NCBI GenBank assembly: GCA_033398695.1
Contig: CM065815.1
Span: forward strand, 99,848,501 to 99,912,500
Direction of reading: 5' to 3'
Source of the DNA: Orobanche coerulescens
Taxonomy: Eukaryota; Streptophyta; Magnoliopsida; Lamiales; Orobanchaceae
DNA: 64,000 nucleotides
Shown here: positions 44,780 through 57,010 of the stretch, in pieces
Numbering within the stretch: the stretch's first letter is position 1
Layout: each line of letters begins with the position of its first letter
The notes under the pieces: generated by a model
Seen by the model: only the letters and a program-made list of their open reading frames with translations
Told to the model about the DNA's origin: nothing
Database searches by the model: none
Translations under genes and position numbers: made by a program

Positions 44780-45598
44780 TTATATATCCTCGTGGTCTAT
44801 ATCAAGTGCATATGACTCTTGAGCAACAAAAGTTGTAAAAGCACTCTCATCGAATAGTTCCAGGTTATAAAAGCCTCTTGGTGGTGCCTTTAACACTACA
44901 TACCAACTTGATTTTTCATTATCTCTCGAGTAAAATACTTGCTCAGCATGTGATGCTAAAATAAAGGGATCTTTTTTAGTTAAACCTTCATGAATATTAA
45001 CTAAAGTGAATCCATCTGCTTTCTTCACACCAGAGGTCATGTTGACCCAATCACAAAGAAATACAGTCAAACGGAAAGTGTAGAAATCCAAAACCAGAAT
45101 ATCTTGAACAATTCCATAATAATTTAATGAATCTACTTCCAAATGTACACAATAGTCTTGTGTGGAAACAATAGCTTTCTTGGTATGAAAGCGCTTCCCA
45201 TTGATAACAAAACCAGAATAGGACATTGCATAACGTCTTGGTCCTTTCACAAGGTAAGTGAGCGTTTCATCATGCTTAATATGCTCATTACCAGCTTCAT
45301 GTTTAATCTGAATACAATGATTAAAAAAATATATACTTAAATTTCTATCTAAACCAATCAAGACCTTGTAATAGATGAACTAGATACTAGTAAAAACAAA
45401 CCTTATAATGTATCCACTTAACAAATGTCTCTAAATGCTTTTTCTCTAGCATTTTGGAATCATTCATCAAACGTTCATCAGAGAACTTTAACTCATCTTT
45501 ATGAACCCTATAATACAACATGCAAGCACTTTAATCTTGATTTCAAGAAGCAAAGTTTTAGAAGTTAAGGATATTTTTACTTACTCAATGTTAAGTAC
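44780..45598 (-). pseudogene. CACTA TNP2 transposase C-terminal exons, copy 1
   Basis: Three exon pieces on the minus strand. A 14-base tail (45598-45585) is followed by a GTAAGT donor and 77-bp intron. Exon 45507-45402 reads DELKFSDERLMNDSKMLE and ETFVKWIHYK; a 94-bp intron follows with AG at 45309-45308. The final exon, 45307-44780, carries the DUF4216 signature (YYGIVQDILVLDFYTF, CDWVNMTSGVKKADGFTLV, VVLKAPPRGFYNLELFDE). TNP2 is the En/Spm transposase; the catalytic N-terminal part is cut away by gypsy D. Introns look intact, so the segment itself is little decayed. Confidence 0.85.
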
Positions 45599-45905
45599 TG
45601 TAATACCTGAGATTTCTGATGTGTATCTGAACCTTGTGATATTGTATTTGTTGCATTTTGATCTGAGTATTATTCTCCGTATTTCATGATCCGGTGTTGT
45701 TGAGCGTATGATTGCATGAATGTGTTCTAAATTGTGATTTTTGCACATGTAGCGCACGCTATCGACTAGGCGTAGCGTACGCTAAATTGGGTTTCATAGC
45801 GCACGCTATGTATGAACCTTAGCGCACGCTATACGTAGTCAACATGATTAAGACAGGGTGGTAGGTGAGATCAGCCGCGGATCTTGGTCGGATCATGTCG
45901 GGATG
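45599..45905 (+). repeat. First 307 bp of gypsy D LTR at duplication junction
   Basis: Starts tgtaatacctgagatttc like 59633, includes four palindromes (for example gtagcgtacgctaaa), and stops at gtcgggatg, where C LTR sequence takes over. It shows that D had already inserted when the duplication formed. Confidence 0.93.
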
Positions 45906-48526
45906 TATCGTGTATTTCGGACGTTTTGGGCCATTTTCGTAATTTCCCAAAGTTTGGGGTAATTACTTTCCGTTGTCGAATTTCGAGCCTTCGGGTGGTC
46001 GGAATCGTGTGTTCTCTTAGTGCTCGAGTTCGTCTCTGCGAGTACTTAGAAACCGTATCTTCGATTCGTATTCAGGTTCGGGTTTCGGAGTCGTTTGGGC
46101 CATCGGAGTTGGCCCCGGCCGAGTCATGGTCGGGCAATCTGGGCCCTGGGCCGGCACTGGCCGAGTTGCGGCCGTTAGTGCTCGGCAGTTACGTACGTAA
46201 GGCCGGTTACATATGTAAGGCCCTGGCCGGTTACGTACATAACGGGCCGGCAGATTTGGGGCAGTGATTCGGTTACGTACGTAAGCCGCTTACGTACGTA
46301 ATCTGCCGTGAGCACTTTATTTAAGGCCACTGATCGTTTTTTTCGCCATTTTTCTCCTTCTTCTCCTTCTCTTCCGCGGCTGGAGTTGTTCTTATCATGG
46401 ATCCATGTTGTTTAACAACAAATCCATGAAGTTCTTTAGGTTATATCATTGATCAATCATCCTATAACATCCTTCGATCCAGCGAATCAAGGTGAGATTT
46501 CTTAGAACCCTATTTTGAGAAATTTTGGGGTTTTTGCGTTTTTGTCCGATTCGTTCCGTATTGTTGATTAATTCATGTTGGGTCTGATTAATCTTGGTAG
46601 TATTATTGAGTTTAACATCATTTAATCCATCGTTCTTCGTCGAATCGAAGTATAATTCTTGATTTCATTCGAATCGACTCTTTGGGGGATTTGTTCTCGA
46701 TCTCGTTTTCCATCCATTTTTGATGGATCTATTGCGGTTAAATGATGTTGTTAAACATATTCTATGGATTGTATATCCATATTTCAACTTGGAATTCCGT
46801 TTTCGTGTTTTGACGGGACGAATTGTGTTCTTGGCCGTTTTGGGGGAAACACTTGAACTTTCGTCATTCGTTCCTTGAATTCAACGGTTTTGAGTCGTGT
46901 TATGGAATTCATTTCATTGTTTCCATTGCCCTTCGTAGTCTATGACCGCGAGTTGGTGATCGGAGGAGTCGGCGGGTTCGTAGTCGGTTCGTGTCAACCT
47001 ACTTCGGTCGATTCTCCGCGTTGTTCTTATTCGAGGCAAGTACCTTGTCCATACATTTCTTGTTTTGTGGATATGATGATTGGTGATCATCTTGGTATGT
47101 TTGTTTGTTTGTTTGAAATGAGTTTTCAAAAGATTTGGCTAGCCTCGTTAAAGGCTCACTTTCAAAATGCGTGTGTTTTGTAAATTGTGTGGGTTGTAAG
47201 TGACTACGTGAATCCTTTGGATATGGTGTTGATGTTGTGCTTGATAATGCGTGTGTACATATATTATCTCTTTTCGGGGCGTTATGGTTTGACGTGGTGT
47301 TTTGCTAAGTGTTTGATGCCTCTAGGTAAATTGTTTGGATATACTTGGTGTGATATGTTATTTGTGCATAATTGTTTCGCTAGCCAGCTCGGGAGGGTCC
47401 TTCGAGGCCTCGGGTGGGATTTGTGGCTTCGTCCCGGTCCTAGGCGATGCCTGTGTGTGTATGTTTAGTGAATGCATTTTACTCACTCCGGGAGGGTCCG
47501 ACGGGGCCTCGGGGGAATCTATGACTTCACTCTGGGTTCATGAGTAAAAACTTCACAGGTTGATGTGTATGTTTAGTGAATGTATTTTACACACTCCGGG
47601 AGGGTCCGACGGGGCCTCGGGGGAATCTATGACTTCACTCTGGGTTCACGAGTAAAAACTTCACAGGTTGATGTGTATGTTTTGTGAATGTGTTTGCTCA
47701 CCTCGGGAGGGTTCGACGAGGCCACGGAGGGAGTCCAATGGTTTCGCCCTGGATTCACGAGTGAAACTTCACGGGTGCGTGTGTATTTTATGTCCGTCGA
47801 GGACGCGTGATGTGGGTTTTAACCTTGTGTATTGTTATTGGTTTCATTTGTGAAAAACAAAACCTTTGTGCTGTGACGATGTTGATATTTGGAAAGAGAA
47901 GGATTCAGAAATCCTAAATTGTTTTCTATTAAAACTCTCGATGGCATTTTAAACTGTTTTATAAATTGTTTCCTTTTTTTTGTGATCTTTAGGTTTTGGA
48001 AATATTTACCCAAACTCTTGCCTCGGGAAGTACTTTTTCTTTACGTTTGGATCTTTGAGGATTTCCCGGTTATTGTTATTCGTGGAATGTGAATTGTATG
48101 GCTCGTATTTGCACTTTGTTCTTGCACTAGCAAAATAGTGGAGTTTTGCTAATCCCCGAGTATTCGGGGGGTGGATGTCTGTTTTTGCATTCAAGTTTGG
48201 GAGCATAACACAGGGTCGGCACAAAGGATGATGAAAGATGAACGATACTAATCACACGAGGATCCGTATGAGGTCATTGGTTTAGTTATAGTTTATTTTC
48301 CGCTGCAGTATTCTTTCCCGTTGTACAGGAGTGTTTGTATTCGACCCCTGCGTGGGCATGTAATGAGTTTGAGTTGTATGTATTTATTAAAAGACCAAAT
48401 CGGTCTACTAAGTCATTTTAGCCTTAAAGGCATTTTCGATATATTTCATGTTGTTACTAGCCTGGTAGATCCTTGAGGAAAGGTTCTACGGCGTGTAATA
48501 TCCCTGAGTGGATTGGGGGTGTTACA
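45903..48526 (+). repeat. LARD C partial 5' LTR (C3)
   Basis: Matches C1 from its base 285 onward, with private C1-like variants. TATA-like box at 46318. One of the 108-bp repeats has ttttacacac for ttttactcac. Confidence 0.92.
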
Positions 48527-51017
48527 TAAATGGTATCGGAGCTCTAGGTTGTGGAAACCTAGGCTGTCGGGTAAGTGGTGTCTGTTGAGTTTTGTCTCGT
48601 CGGATTTTGTCTGACTGAGTCGTGTCGCGACGCGTCGTCTGAGTTTGTTGTTCCTGATTAGTATCGTGGGGCGATCATCATCTTCGTGCGACCTGTGGCT
48701 ATAAGTCCCCCTTCTTTGTGTTGTGCCTCGTGTGACACGAGCTATTTTTATGATTATTTGTTCAGTGGCGGAATCCTCTTATGGATTTTGATTTCTTGAT
48801 ACGTGATTATTTGACTCTCATATTTTGTTCATATGAGGAGTAGTGTTCTTTGGATTGTGCATGTTGGTCTGTATTTCTCTTATCCGCTGCATGAGTTCTT
48901 TTGTAATGGCTTTCGGTATTTTACCGACTGAGTTTTATTTCGAAAACCGATTCCCTTAACTGAGTTTTTGGCATTATGGCCTTGATCGTTTTGGCGAAAT
49001 TCTTATGACGGTATTTAGTATTTTGTAAAGGGCTTTTGTGAGTTTTTGAAATATTACCGTCATCGGCCTTTTTGGAGTTTTTGTAAATGGCTTTTAGCCT
49101 GGTGGGTTCCGACGCGGGACCCATGGCGCTATAAAGTTTTGTGTAATTACCTGAAATTTTAGGGCATTCTAGCCCATTGAATTATCCTTGAAAACCTTGA
49201 GTATCTTAGAAAATAAGTTTCGAGACGTACTTTTAAAATGAATTGTTTTCTCGTGGTACTTCCAAGGTGCCACAATATGTTTCAAAATTCTTCTACCTCG
49301 AGGACCAAAATGTTTTGAGATATTTTCAATGATTTAGAAATGCTTTTGCTTAGGCAGGGTCGAATATTTCGAAAGTTTTCACGAAAAGAAAGTGTCCTCA
49401 TTTTTATCGAATGCGAAATGGTTTTCCAAAGTCTCGATAACGATGTTTCACGTTTGTACTTTTTGAAAGGTGATACTCAAGATCAACCAGTGTTCTTCTA
49501 AATTATTTTCAAAATGAGGTTTTCGTTTTTAAAACCTATCAATTCCCGTTTGCATTTGGGAATGTATGTATGATGTTTGCTTTGTCGTTATGATGTTTGC
49601 TCCCGAGTATGATCGAATTGGTGGCATGAACGTCGAGGCGTTGCCACGCATTTGTTGTACTAGCCCTCTGTGAGAGGTGTGAACTGGTATTTACTATTTG
49701 TCGCCTCGTGGTGATTTGTGTGTTGTCGCATGAGTGTGAGCTGTCGAAGCTTGGGTTTGTACGTTTGTGTACATGTGTGATTGTTTCATGATGTTTGTAA
49801 TTATGTGCTGGTTATCGTTCGGGCCGTTGAGGTCTACAAACGATACCGTCATTGTTGTAATGTTTGTGTGTGTGTGTATTACCTTGCGATGGTAATTGTT
49901 GTATATGATATGTGTTATGATTCTTTGTTGTGCTGAGTTGGCATCTCCACTATGTTGTTTTGCGACGTTATGCCCCATTGTATCTAGCATTTGTATTTTT
50001 GGTATGCCGAGCCGAGACGTTTCAACCGTGATGTGCCGGGGCATGCACGTGTAAATTGTCCTTCTCGTCGGTAACACATTTGAAGTGTGGACTCGAGGGA
50101 CACCGAATTCAATTTTGCGAATTGGCTACTGAGACTTTCGGAGTTCGCACTTCAGTGCAGTTATCAGAATCGGCTTTGAGAGGCCTTTGAAGGATGTTTC
50201 TATCGGTTTCTTGTTGTGTTGTCGCCGTGATTTCGTTGTTGTGAGTTTCGGGGACGACACTTTTTTTAGAAGAGGTCGAATATAATACCCGTATTATTTT
50301 TGGCTTCTGCATTTTTTTTCTTTCTCAAGTCTATTGACTCACTCGTGTTAGTTGATATTTTCTGAACTTGTTCTGTATTTCGGTTTCATCGTTCGAACGA
50401 GCTGTGATCTTGTTTTGAGTCGACCTGGTTATCGCTGTGACTTTTTCGAGTTCGGTTCGATTCTTGTGAACCTTGGAGTTGTTGTTTGAATTTTATTGTT
50501 CTTCGTGATTCAAACATGATTGTTCGCTTTTTGTTGTCTCGACCGTTGTGGTTTGATCGTTTGATTGTTCGGTTTTTGTTGATCTCATCTCGTGATTGTT
50601 GAGCATTCAGACTCCTTCGGGAAATTAGTCTTGTTTTCGATCTTCCAACCCTTGGGCGGTGGAATTCCGTATTTGTTCAACGTTTGGTTCGCGTTTTGAT
50701 TGATGTACCGTTGGGGTTGGTCAATCATATTGATTTTGTTTCGTTGTGTTTTGTGATTGTTCGGATAATTGACTTGACTATATTATCCGTTTGATGACGC
50801 TTATCACTTGTTGGTTTTATTATGTTCTACCAGCGACGTGTTGGTCGTCGTGAAGCTTGTTTTCACGCCATTTATCCTTTTGCGTTGCTTGTAACGTCTC
50901 TACGATGGGCATAAGTTACGCGTTTCTTGTGTATCTCGTTGAGTTTTCCTGGAGGGATATTGCTTCTCCCTACTTATTTTAAGTTTCGGGACGAAACTTC
51001 TTTTAAGGAGGGTAGAA
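48527..51017 (+). other. LARD C internal region, copy 2, non-coding
   Basis: Near-identical to 34495-36990. The same false open frames (49694-50077 minus, and others) and the same internal LTR-junction mimic at 50239-50291. No gag or pol. Confidence 0.75.
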
Positions 51018-53929
51018 TGTAATACCCGTAATTTCGATTTCCGGTAATTTCTTTTTTCGGCGGAAGTCCGTTTTGACGACTCGCTCATGACCGTTTCGTC
51101 ATTCTGAGAATGATTAATTCTACCCTTTTTGACATCCGAGTTCGTTTCGGTGTCGTTTTGTTGAGTTCCGTGCTTTTTAGTGACTTTTCCGCACTTGAGT
51201 TCGATTCTTGCGAATCTCATTCGAAACTGCTGTTTCGAGTTTCCCATAAGTCCGTTTAACTTTGTTAGACGTGTCGCGAACTTCGGTTTGGTGTTTCGAT
51301 CATGTATCGTGTATTTCGGACGTTTTGGGCCATTTTCGTAATTTCCCAAAGTTTGGGATAATTACTTTCCGTTGTCGAATTTCGAGCCTTCGGGTGGTCA
51401 GAATCGTGTGTTCTCTTAGTGCTCGAGTTCGTCTCTGCGAGTACTTCGTAACCGTATCTTCGATTCGTATTCAGGTTCGGGTTTCGGGGTCGTTCGGGCC
51501 GTCGGAGTTGGCCCCGGCCGAGTCATGGCCGGGCAGTCTGGGCCCCGGGCCGGCACTAGCCGAGTTACGGCCGTTAGTGCTCGGAAGTTACGTACGTAAG
51601 GCCGGTTACGTACGTAACGGGCCGGCAGATTTGGGGCAGTGACTCGGTTACGTACGTAAGCTTTGGCCGGTTACGTACGTAACCCTGCTGACGACTATTT
51701 AAGGCCCCGCAGTGACTATTTAAGGCCCCTGATCGTTTTTTCGCCATTTTTCTCCTTCTTCTCCTTCTCTTCCGCGGCTGGAGTTGTTCTTATCATGGAG
51801 CCTTGTTGTTTAACAACAAATCCATGAAGTTCTTGAGGTTATTTCATTGATCAATCATCCTATAACATCCTTCGATCCAACGAATCAAGGTGAGATTTCT
51901 TAGAACCCTATTTTGAGAAATTTTGGGGTTTTTACGTTTTTGTCCGATTCGTTCCGTATTGTTGATTAATTCATGTTGGGTCTGATTAATATTGGTAGTA
52001 TTCTTGAGTTTAACATCATTTAATCCATCCTTCTTCGTCGAATCGAAGTATAATTCTTGATTTCATTCGAATCGACTCTTTGGGGGATTTGTTCTCGATC
52101 TCGTTTTCCATCCATTTTTGATGGATCTATTGCGGTTAAATGATGTTGTTAAACATATTCTATGGATTGTATATCCATATTTCAACTTGGAATTCCGTTT
52201 TCGTGTTTTGACGGGATGAATTGTGTTCTTGGCCGTTTTGGGGGAAACACTTGAACTTTCGTCATTCGTTCCTTGAATTCAACGGTTTTGAGTCGTATTA
52301 TGGAATTCATTTCATTGTTTCCATTGCCCTTCGTAGTTTATGACCGCGAGTTGGCGATCGGTGGAGTCGGAGGGTTCGTAGTCGGTTCGTGTCAACCTAC
52401 TTCGGTCGATTCTCCGCGTTGTTCTTATTCGAGGCAAGTACTTTGTCCATACATTTCTTGTTTTGTGGATATGATGATTGGTGATCGTCTTGGTATGTTT
52501 TTTTGTTTGTTTGAAATGAGTTTTCAAAAGATTTGGCTAGCCTCGTTAAAGGCTTACTTTCAAAACGCATGTGTTTTGTAAATTGTGTGGGTTGTAAGTG
52601 ACTACATGAATCCTTTGGATATGTTTGGTGTTGATGTTGCGCTTGATAATGCGTGTGTACGTATATTATCTCTTTTCGGGGCGTTATGGTTTGACGTGGT
52701 TTTTTGCTAAGTGTTTGATGCCTCTAGGTAAATTTTTTGGATATCCTTGGTGTGATATGTTATTTGTGCATAATTGTTTCGCTAGCCAGCTCGGGAGAGT
52801 CCTTCGTGGCCTCGGGTGGGATTTGTGGCTTCGTCCCGGTCCTAGGCGATGCCTGTGTGTGTATGTTTAGTGAATGTATTTTACTCACTCCGGGAGGGTC
52901 CGACGGGGCCTCGGGGGAATCTATGACTTCACTCTGGGTTCACGAGTAAAAACTTCACAGGTTGATGTGTATGTTTAGTGAATGTATTTTACTCACTCCG
53001 GGAGGGTCCGACGGGGCCTCGGGGGAATCTATGACTTCACTCTGGGTTCACGAGTAAAAACTTCACAGGTTGATGTGTATGTTTTGTGAATGTGTTTGCT
53101 CACCTCGGGAGGGTTCGACGGGGCCACGGAGGGAGTCCAATGGTTTCGCCCTGGATTCACGAGTGAAACTTCACGGGTGCGTGTGTATTTTATGTCCGTC
53201 GAGGACGCGTGATGTGGGTTTTAACCTTGTGTATTGTTATTGGTTTCATTTGTGAAAAACAAAACCTTTGGGCTGTGACGCTGTTGATTTTTGGAAAGAG
53301 AAGGATTCAGAAATCCTAAATTGTTTTCTATTAAAACTCTCGATGGCATTTTAAACTGTTTTATAAATTGTTTCCTTTTTTTTGTGATCTTTCGGTTTTG
53401 GAAATATTTACCCAAACTCTTGCCTCGGGAAGTACTTTTTCTTTACGTTTGGATCTTTGAGGATTTCCTGGTTATTGTTATTCGTGGAATGTGAATTGTA
53501 TGGCTCATATTTGCACTTTGTTCTTGCACTAGCAAAATAGTGGAGTTTTGCTAACCCCCGAGTATTCGGGGGGGTGGATGTCTGTTTTTGCATTCAGGTT
53601 TGGGAGCATAACACAGGGTCGGCACGAAGGATGATGAAAGATGAACGATACTAATCACACGAGGATCCATATGAGGTCCTTGGTTTAGTTATAGTTTATT
53701 TTCCGCTGCAGTATTCTTTCCCGTTGTACGGGAGTGTTTGTATTCGACCCCTGCATGGGCATGTAATGAGTTTGAGTTGTATGTATTTATTAAAAGACCA
53801 AATTGGTTTACTGAGTCATTTTATCCTTAAAGGCATTGTCGATATATTTCATGTTGTTACTAGCATGGTAGATCCTTGAGGAAAGGTTCTACGGCATGTA
53901 ATATCCCTGAGCGGATTGGGGGTGTTACA
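51018..53929 (+). repeat. LARD C 3' LTR, copy 2 (C4)
   Basis: 2,912 bp, closest to C2. It has a duplicated promoter block: tatttaaggcccc occurs at 51696 and again at 51717. Ends gtgttaca at 53929 against the CACTA tip, as in unit 1. Confidence 0.92.
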
Positions 53930-54493
53930 CACTAAAGGATTTAATGACGGCCATAAAACGTCATTAAAATGTATCCATGACGTTTTTGAACCGTCATCAA
54001 TTTTGCCGTCTATACCGGAGTCATGGTTTGAGCATGATACAATGACGTTTCTAAAACATCATCAAAATATTTTCTACGACAACTTATAAACGTCATAAGA
54101 AGAAAGCCATGACACATGATAATTGTCATGAAATATGTTTTACGACATGTCAGAAACGTCATGAAAAGTATGGGATGATACTTCATAATTATCATGAAAA
54201 CGTCATCAAAATATTTTCTACGACAACTTATAAACGTCATAAGCAGAAAGACATGACACATGATAATTGTCATGAAATACATTTTATGACATGTAAAAAC
54301 CGTCATGAAAAGGAACGGATGATACTTCATAATTGTCATGAAAACGTCATCAAAATATTTTGTATGACAACTTATAAACGTCATAAGCAGAAAGCCATGA
54401 CACATGATAATTGTCATGAAATACGTTTTACAACATGTAAGAAATATCATGAAAAGGAAGGGATGATACTTCATAATTGTCATGAAATAAATA
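53930..54493. repeat. CACTA terminus and subterminal repeats, copy 2
   Basis: As at 39882-40445, with a few substitutions. The open frames on both strands persist. Confidence 0.87.
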
Positions 54494-55444
54494 TAATTTT
54501 ACAAAAATAAATTACTGAATTCAATTATAAATCCATAATCAAATATATAGTAGTAGCAGAATTCAAAATAACTAGATTTCCATTTAGGCAACAACTAGTT
54601 TCATTGTTTATGCCTTACTTCTATCGGCATAAGCAAGCATATATAATATCTAAGATTTGTTCAACAATAGCTTAACCAACACAGAATCAAAATCTAATGG
54701 TTCCAAATTTCCCAACAAAACACAACATCAACCTCTCTCAAAGTAACCCAACCTAGTAGCTAAGTACTACTAATGTGCTAATCTGTCTCAAAAGAAATCA
54801 AAAGCTTTATGCAAAGGAACCATGACCACGAGTGCTTAATGGTCAAGAACAATGTACTTGATTGGCCAAGCAATTGTACTCCCAGATGCATCTTCCATAA
54901 CAGAAAACTCGGGATGGTAACGATAGAATTCAGCTCCAGGCTTGATAGCTTCAACAACCTCAATTCTATAGCAATCAGGTCCAAGCTTGTAGCCATGCAC
55001 CTTTGTTGTAGGGTCAACTGCAGATATTCTCCCTGTAGCCACAACTTCTTCTGTTCCCTCCGAATCAAGCAACTTGCAGCAGTCTTTAACACAAACTGTG
55101 GGTGCTTTAATTGCCTATATAACCAAACACAAAATTAAATAATTACCACCAGCAGTTGAACATATAAAACACAACCTACCAAAGATGCGTAAATATAACT
55201 TATCTTAGAATTCCTAGTTGAAGGACTGAGGGCCCACTCTTTCTTCATTGTTTTCAGGTTCCTCCTTGTAAACATATAACCAAATCAACAACATAATATT
55301 TGACAGAACATTATGAAAATAATACTGAAACACTACAAGTACAGTACAGCATAAAATCAGCAACATTCTAAGTAAAGTACTTCTGAAAGCAACACTGAAA
55401 ATAGGTAGATAATTCTAAAGCCTATCAAAGGACATGCAGCAATA

Positions 55445-56770
55445 GAGTGATAAATTGTAAATATTTTAAGTCACAGAATTTACACAAGTGAAATGAAGGT
55501 CAATGGATAATATGGAGAGTCAACGGTTGTGAATATAGAAGCTATCAATGGATGTTTAATGACATTATCAACGGATGTAGAAGTCGATGGATAAAATTAA
55601 CAACTATATATCCATTGACAGCAACTACTCATTAAGGGAAAAAGACTAATTCACAGAGAATCTTTCTGTAGAGATCACATATAGCTTGGAAGCTAAGTTA
55701 AACCAAACTGACATGCTCATTACTTGAAGATTAGAGCATGACACATTCTAAGGAGCATTTCAAAATATTCACCAATGAAAACCTGTCACAAAACAAATAT
55801 TTCTTGAAACGCAACCACACAAAGAATATGCATGTGAACAAGACCTACTATCTTTGTAATTATTTCATTCTGTAATAGATAGGGCTTGTAGAAGCTCTTG
55901 TATAAATGCTAGAGAGTAGCAGTATAGTAAGTATAGAAAAACCAAGTGTGTTTGCTCAGAATTGGATAGGAAATCTTAAAAAGCAAACTGCAATGAAAAC
56001 ACTTGCAGCTGTGTTATTTTTCAACCCAGAAAATCTTCAAGAAATATATAAATCTCTCAGATGGACAATCAAACTCACCTGGAATTTTAAAATACTGTTT
56101 TTGAGAATTATTAATTTCACTATCTATATTTTACTTACCCCACTCTTAGCTTAAAAGTTATAAAAGGTTGAAAAAGGAAGAGATTGTATTCAACCCCCCT
56201 TATACAATCATATAGTTGATATTGAGAAATAACCATTGGTATTAGAGAAAGCTTCGAACACAAAAGAAGTTTAAAGATCCAATTCAACCATGGGAAAGAA
56301 GGATACTGGAGTTAAGATAACTGTTCTTGAAAAAAAAAAGATTACTTTCACTATAAAGTAAAAATACATCTGCATTTGCTTTCACTTGATTATTCTTATG
56401 TCAAGTGGATTGAAAAAGGTCTCATGTTCCTATAAAGGTTTTCACAGATGTGAATCTAGATAGAAGCATTGCACCTAACATGTTTGTTCCTAAACAAACC
56501 AGTTATAGAATACACAGAAGAATATGGAAAGGAGGTGCACAAGGACAAGAAAGTCGTGTGAAGCTGTGGACTATAAAAAAAGTACTTTGATCTTCCTAGA
56601 CAAAAGAAAAGGGCATTTATTACATAAAGAAAGGATTGGGCTGCAGATAGAGAGGACTCAGATGAAGAGGAATTCATCAACCTAACACTTTTGGTAGTTC
56701 ACTTATTTATACACAGCTCTTATCCAGCACAGGTCATAATACAAATTGTGAATCACAATGTTTAAAGTCT
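55445..56770 (+). mobile_element. Copia remnant inside a CACTA intron (copy 2)
   Basis: Counterpart of 41400-42720. Primer-site remnant tggtattagag at 56237-56247. Boundaries uncertain. Confidence 0.55.
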
Positions 56771-56944
56771 CAAATAAGAACCATACAAGAGAAACTTAAA
56801 ACATCGAAATTAGGTTAGTAACTTACTCGTGGAGATGGAGTCGCAACAGCAGGGTGCTGCTGTGTGCTCTTGCTTTTACCATCATTAGTACCATGACAAG
56901 AACAACCATTTTGGCCCTGTCAAACAGAAAGCACAATCCACTTT

Positions 56945-56948
<4 letters not shown>

Positions 56949-57009
<61 letters not shown>
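56949..57009. repeat. (CT)n(AT)n microsatellite, copy 2
   Basis: About 32 bp of CT and 29 bp of AT, against about 26 and 45 in copy 1. Confidence 0.95.

Positions 57010-57010
<1 letters not shown>

Larger units (their letters stand above)
39882..45598 (-). mobile_element. CACTA (En/Spm) transposon, 3' part, copy 1
   Basis: Terminus cactaaaggatttaatgacgg at 39882, then subterminal repeats, then minus-strand genes: an ORF2-type gene (Transposase_24/DUF8039-like exons, 44520-40788) and the C-terminal exons of a TNP2 transposase (DUF4216 region, 45598-44780). At 45599 gypsy D interrupts a TNP2 exon; the transposase N-terminal part and other terminus are not in the window. The inserted copia remnant lies between exons. 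Too fragmentary to be active. Confidence 0.9.
31870..45905 (+). repeat. 14.03-kb tandem duplication, unit 1
   Basis: This block (part of C1 LTR, LARD interior, C2 LTR, CACTA 3' part, and first 307 bp of the D LTR) recurs at 45903-59939 in the same order and orientation, with only scattered substitutions and small indels. The junction sequence at 45895-45910 joins D-LTR sequence (gatcatgtcgggatg) to C-LTR sequence (atgtatcgtg), sharing atg. Confidence 0.93.
45903..53929 (+). mobile_element. LARD C, copy 2 (5' end truncated by duplication)
   Basis: Partial 5' LTR (C3, 45903-48526), internal region (48527-51017) and full 3' LTR (C4, 51018-53929). The first 284 bp of the 5' LTR are missing because the duplication breakpoint lies there. 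It arose by DNA duplication, not a second insertion: no target duplication exists on its left. Confidence 0.9.
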
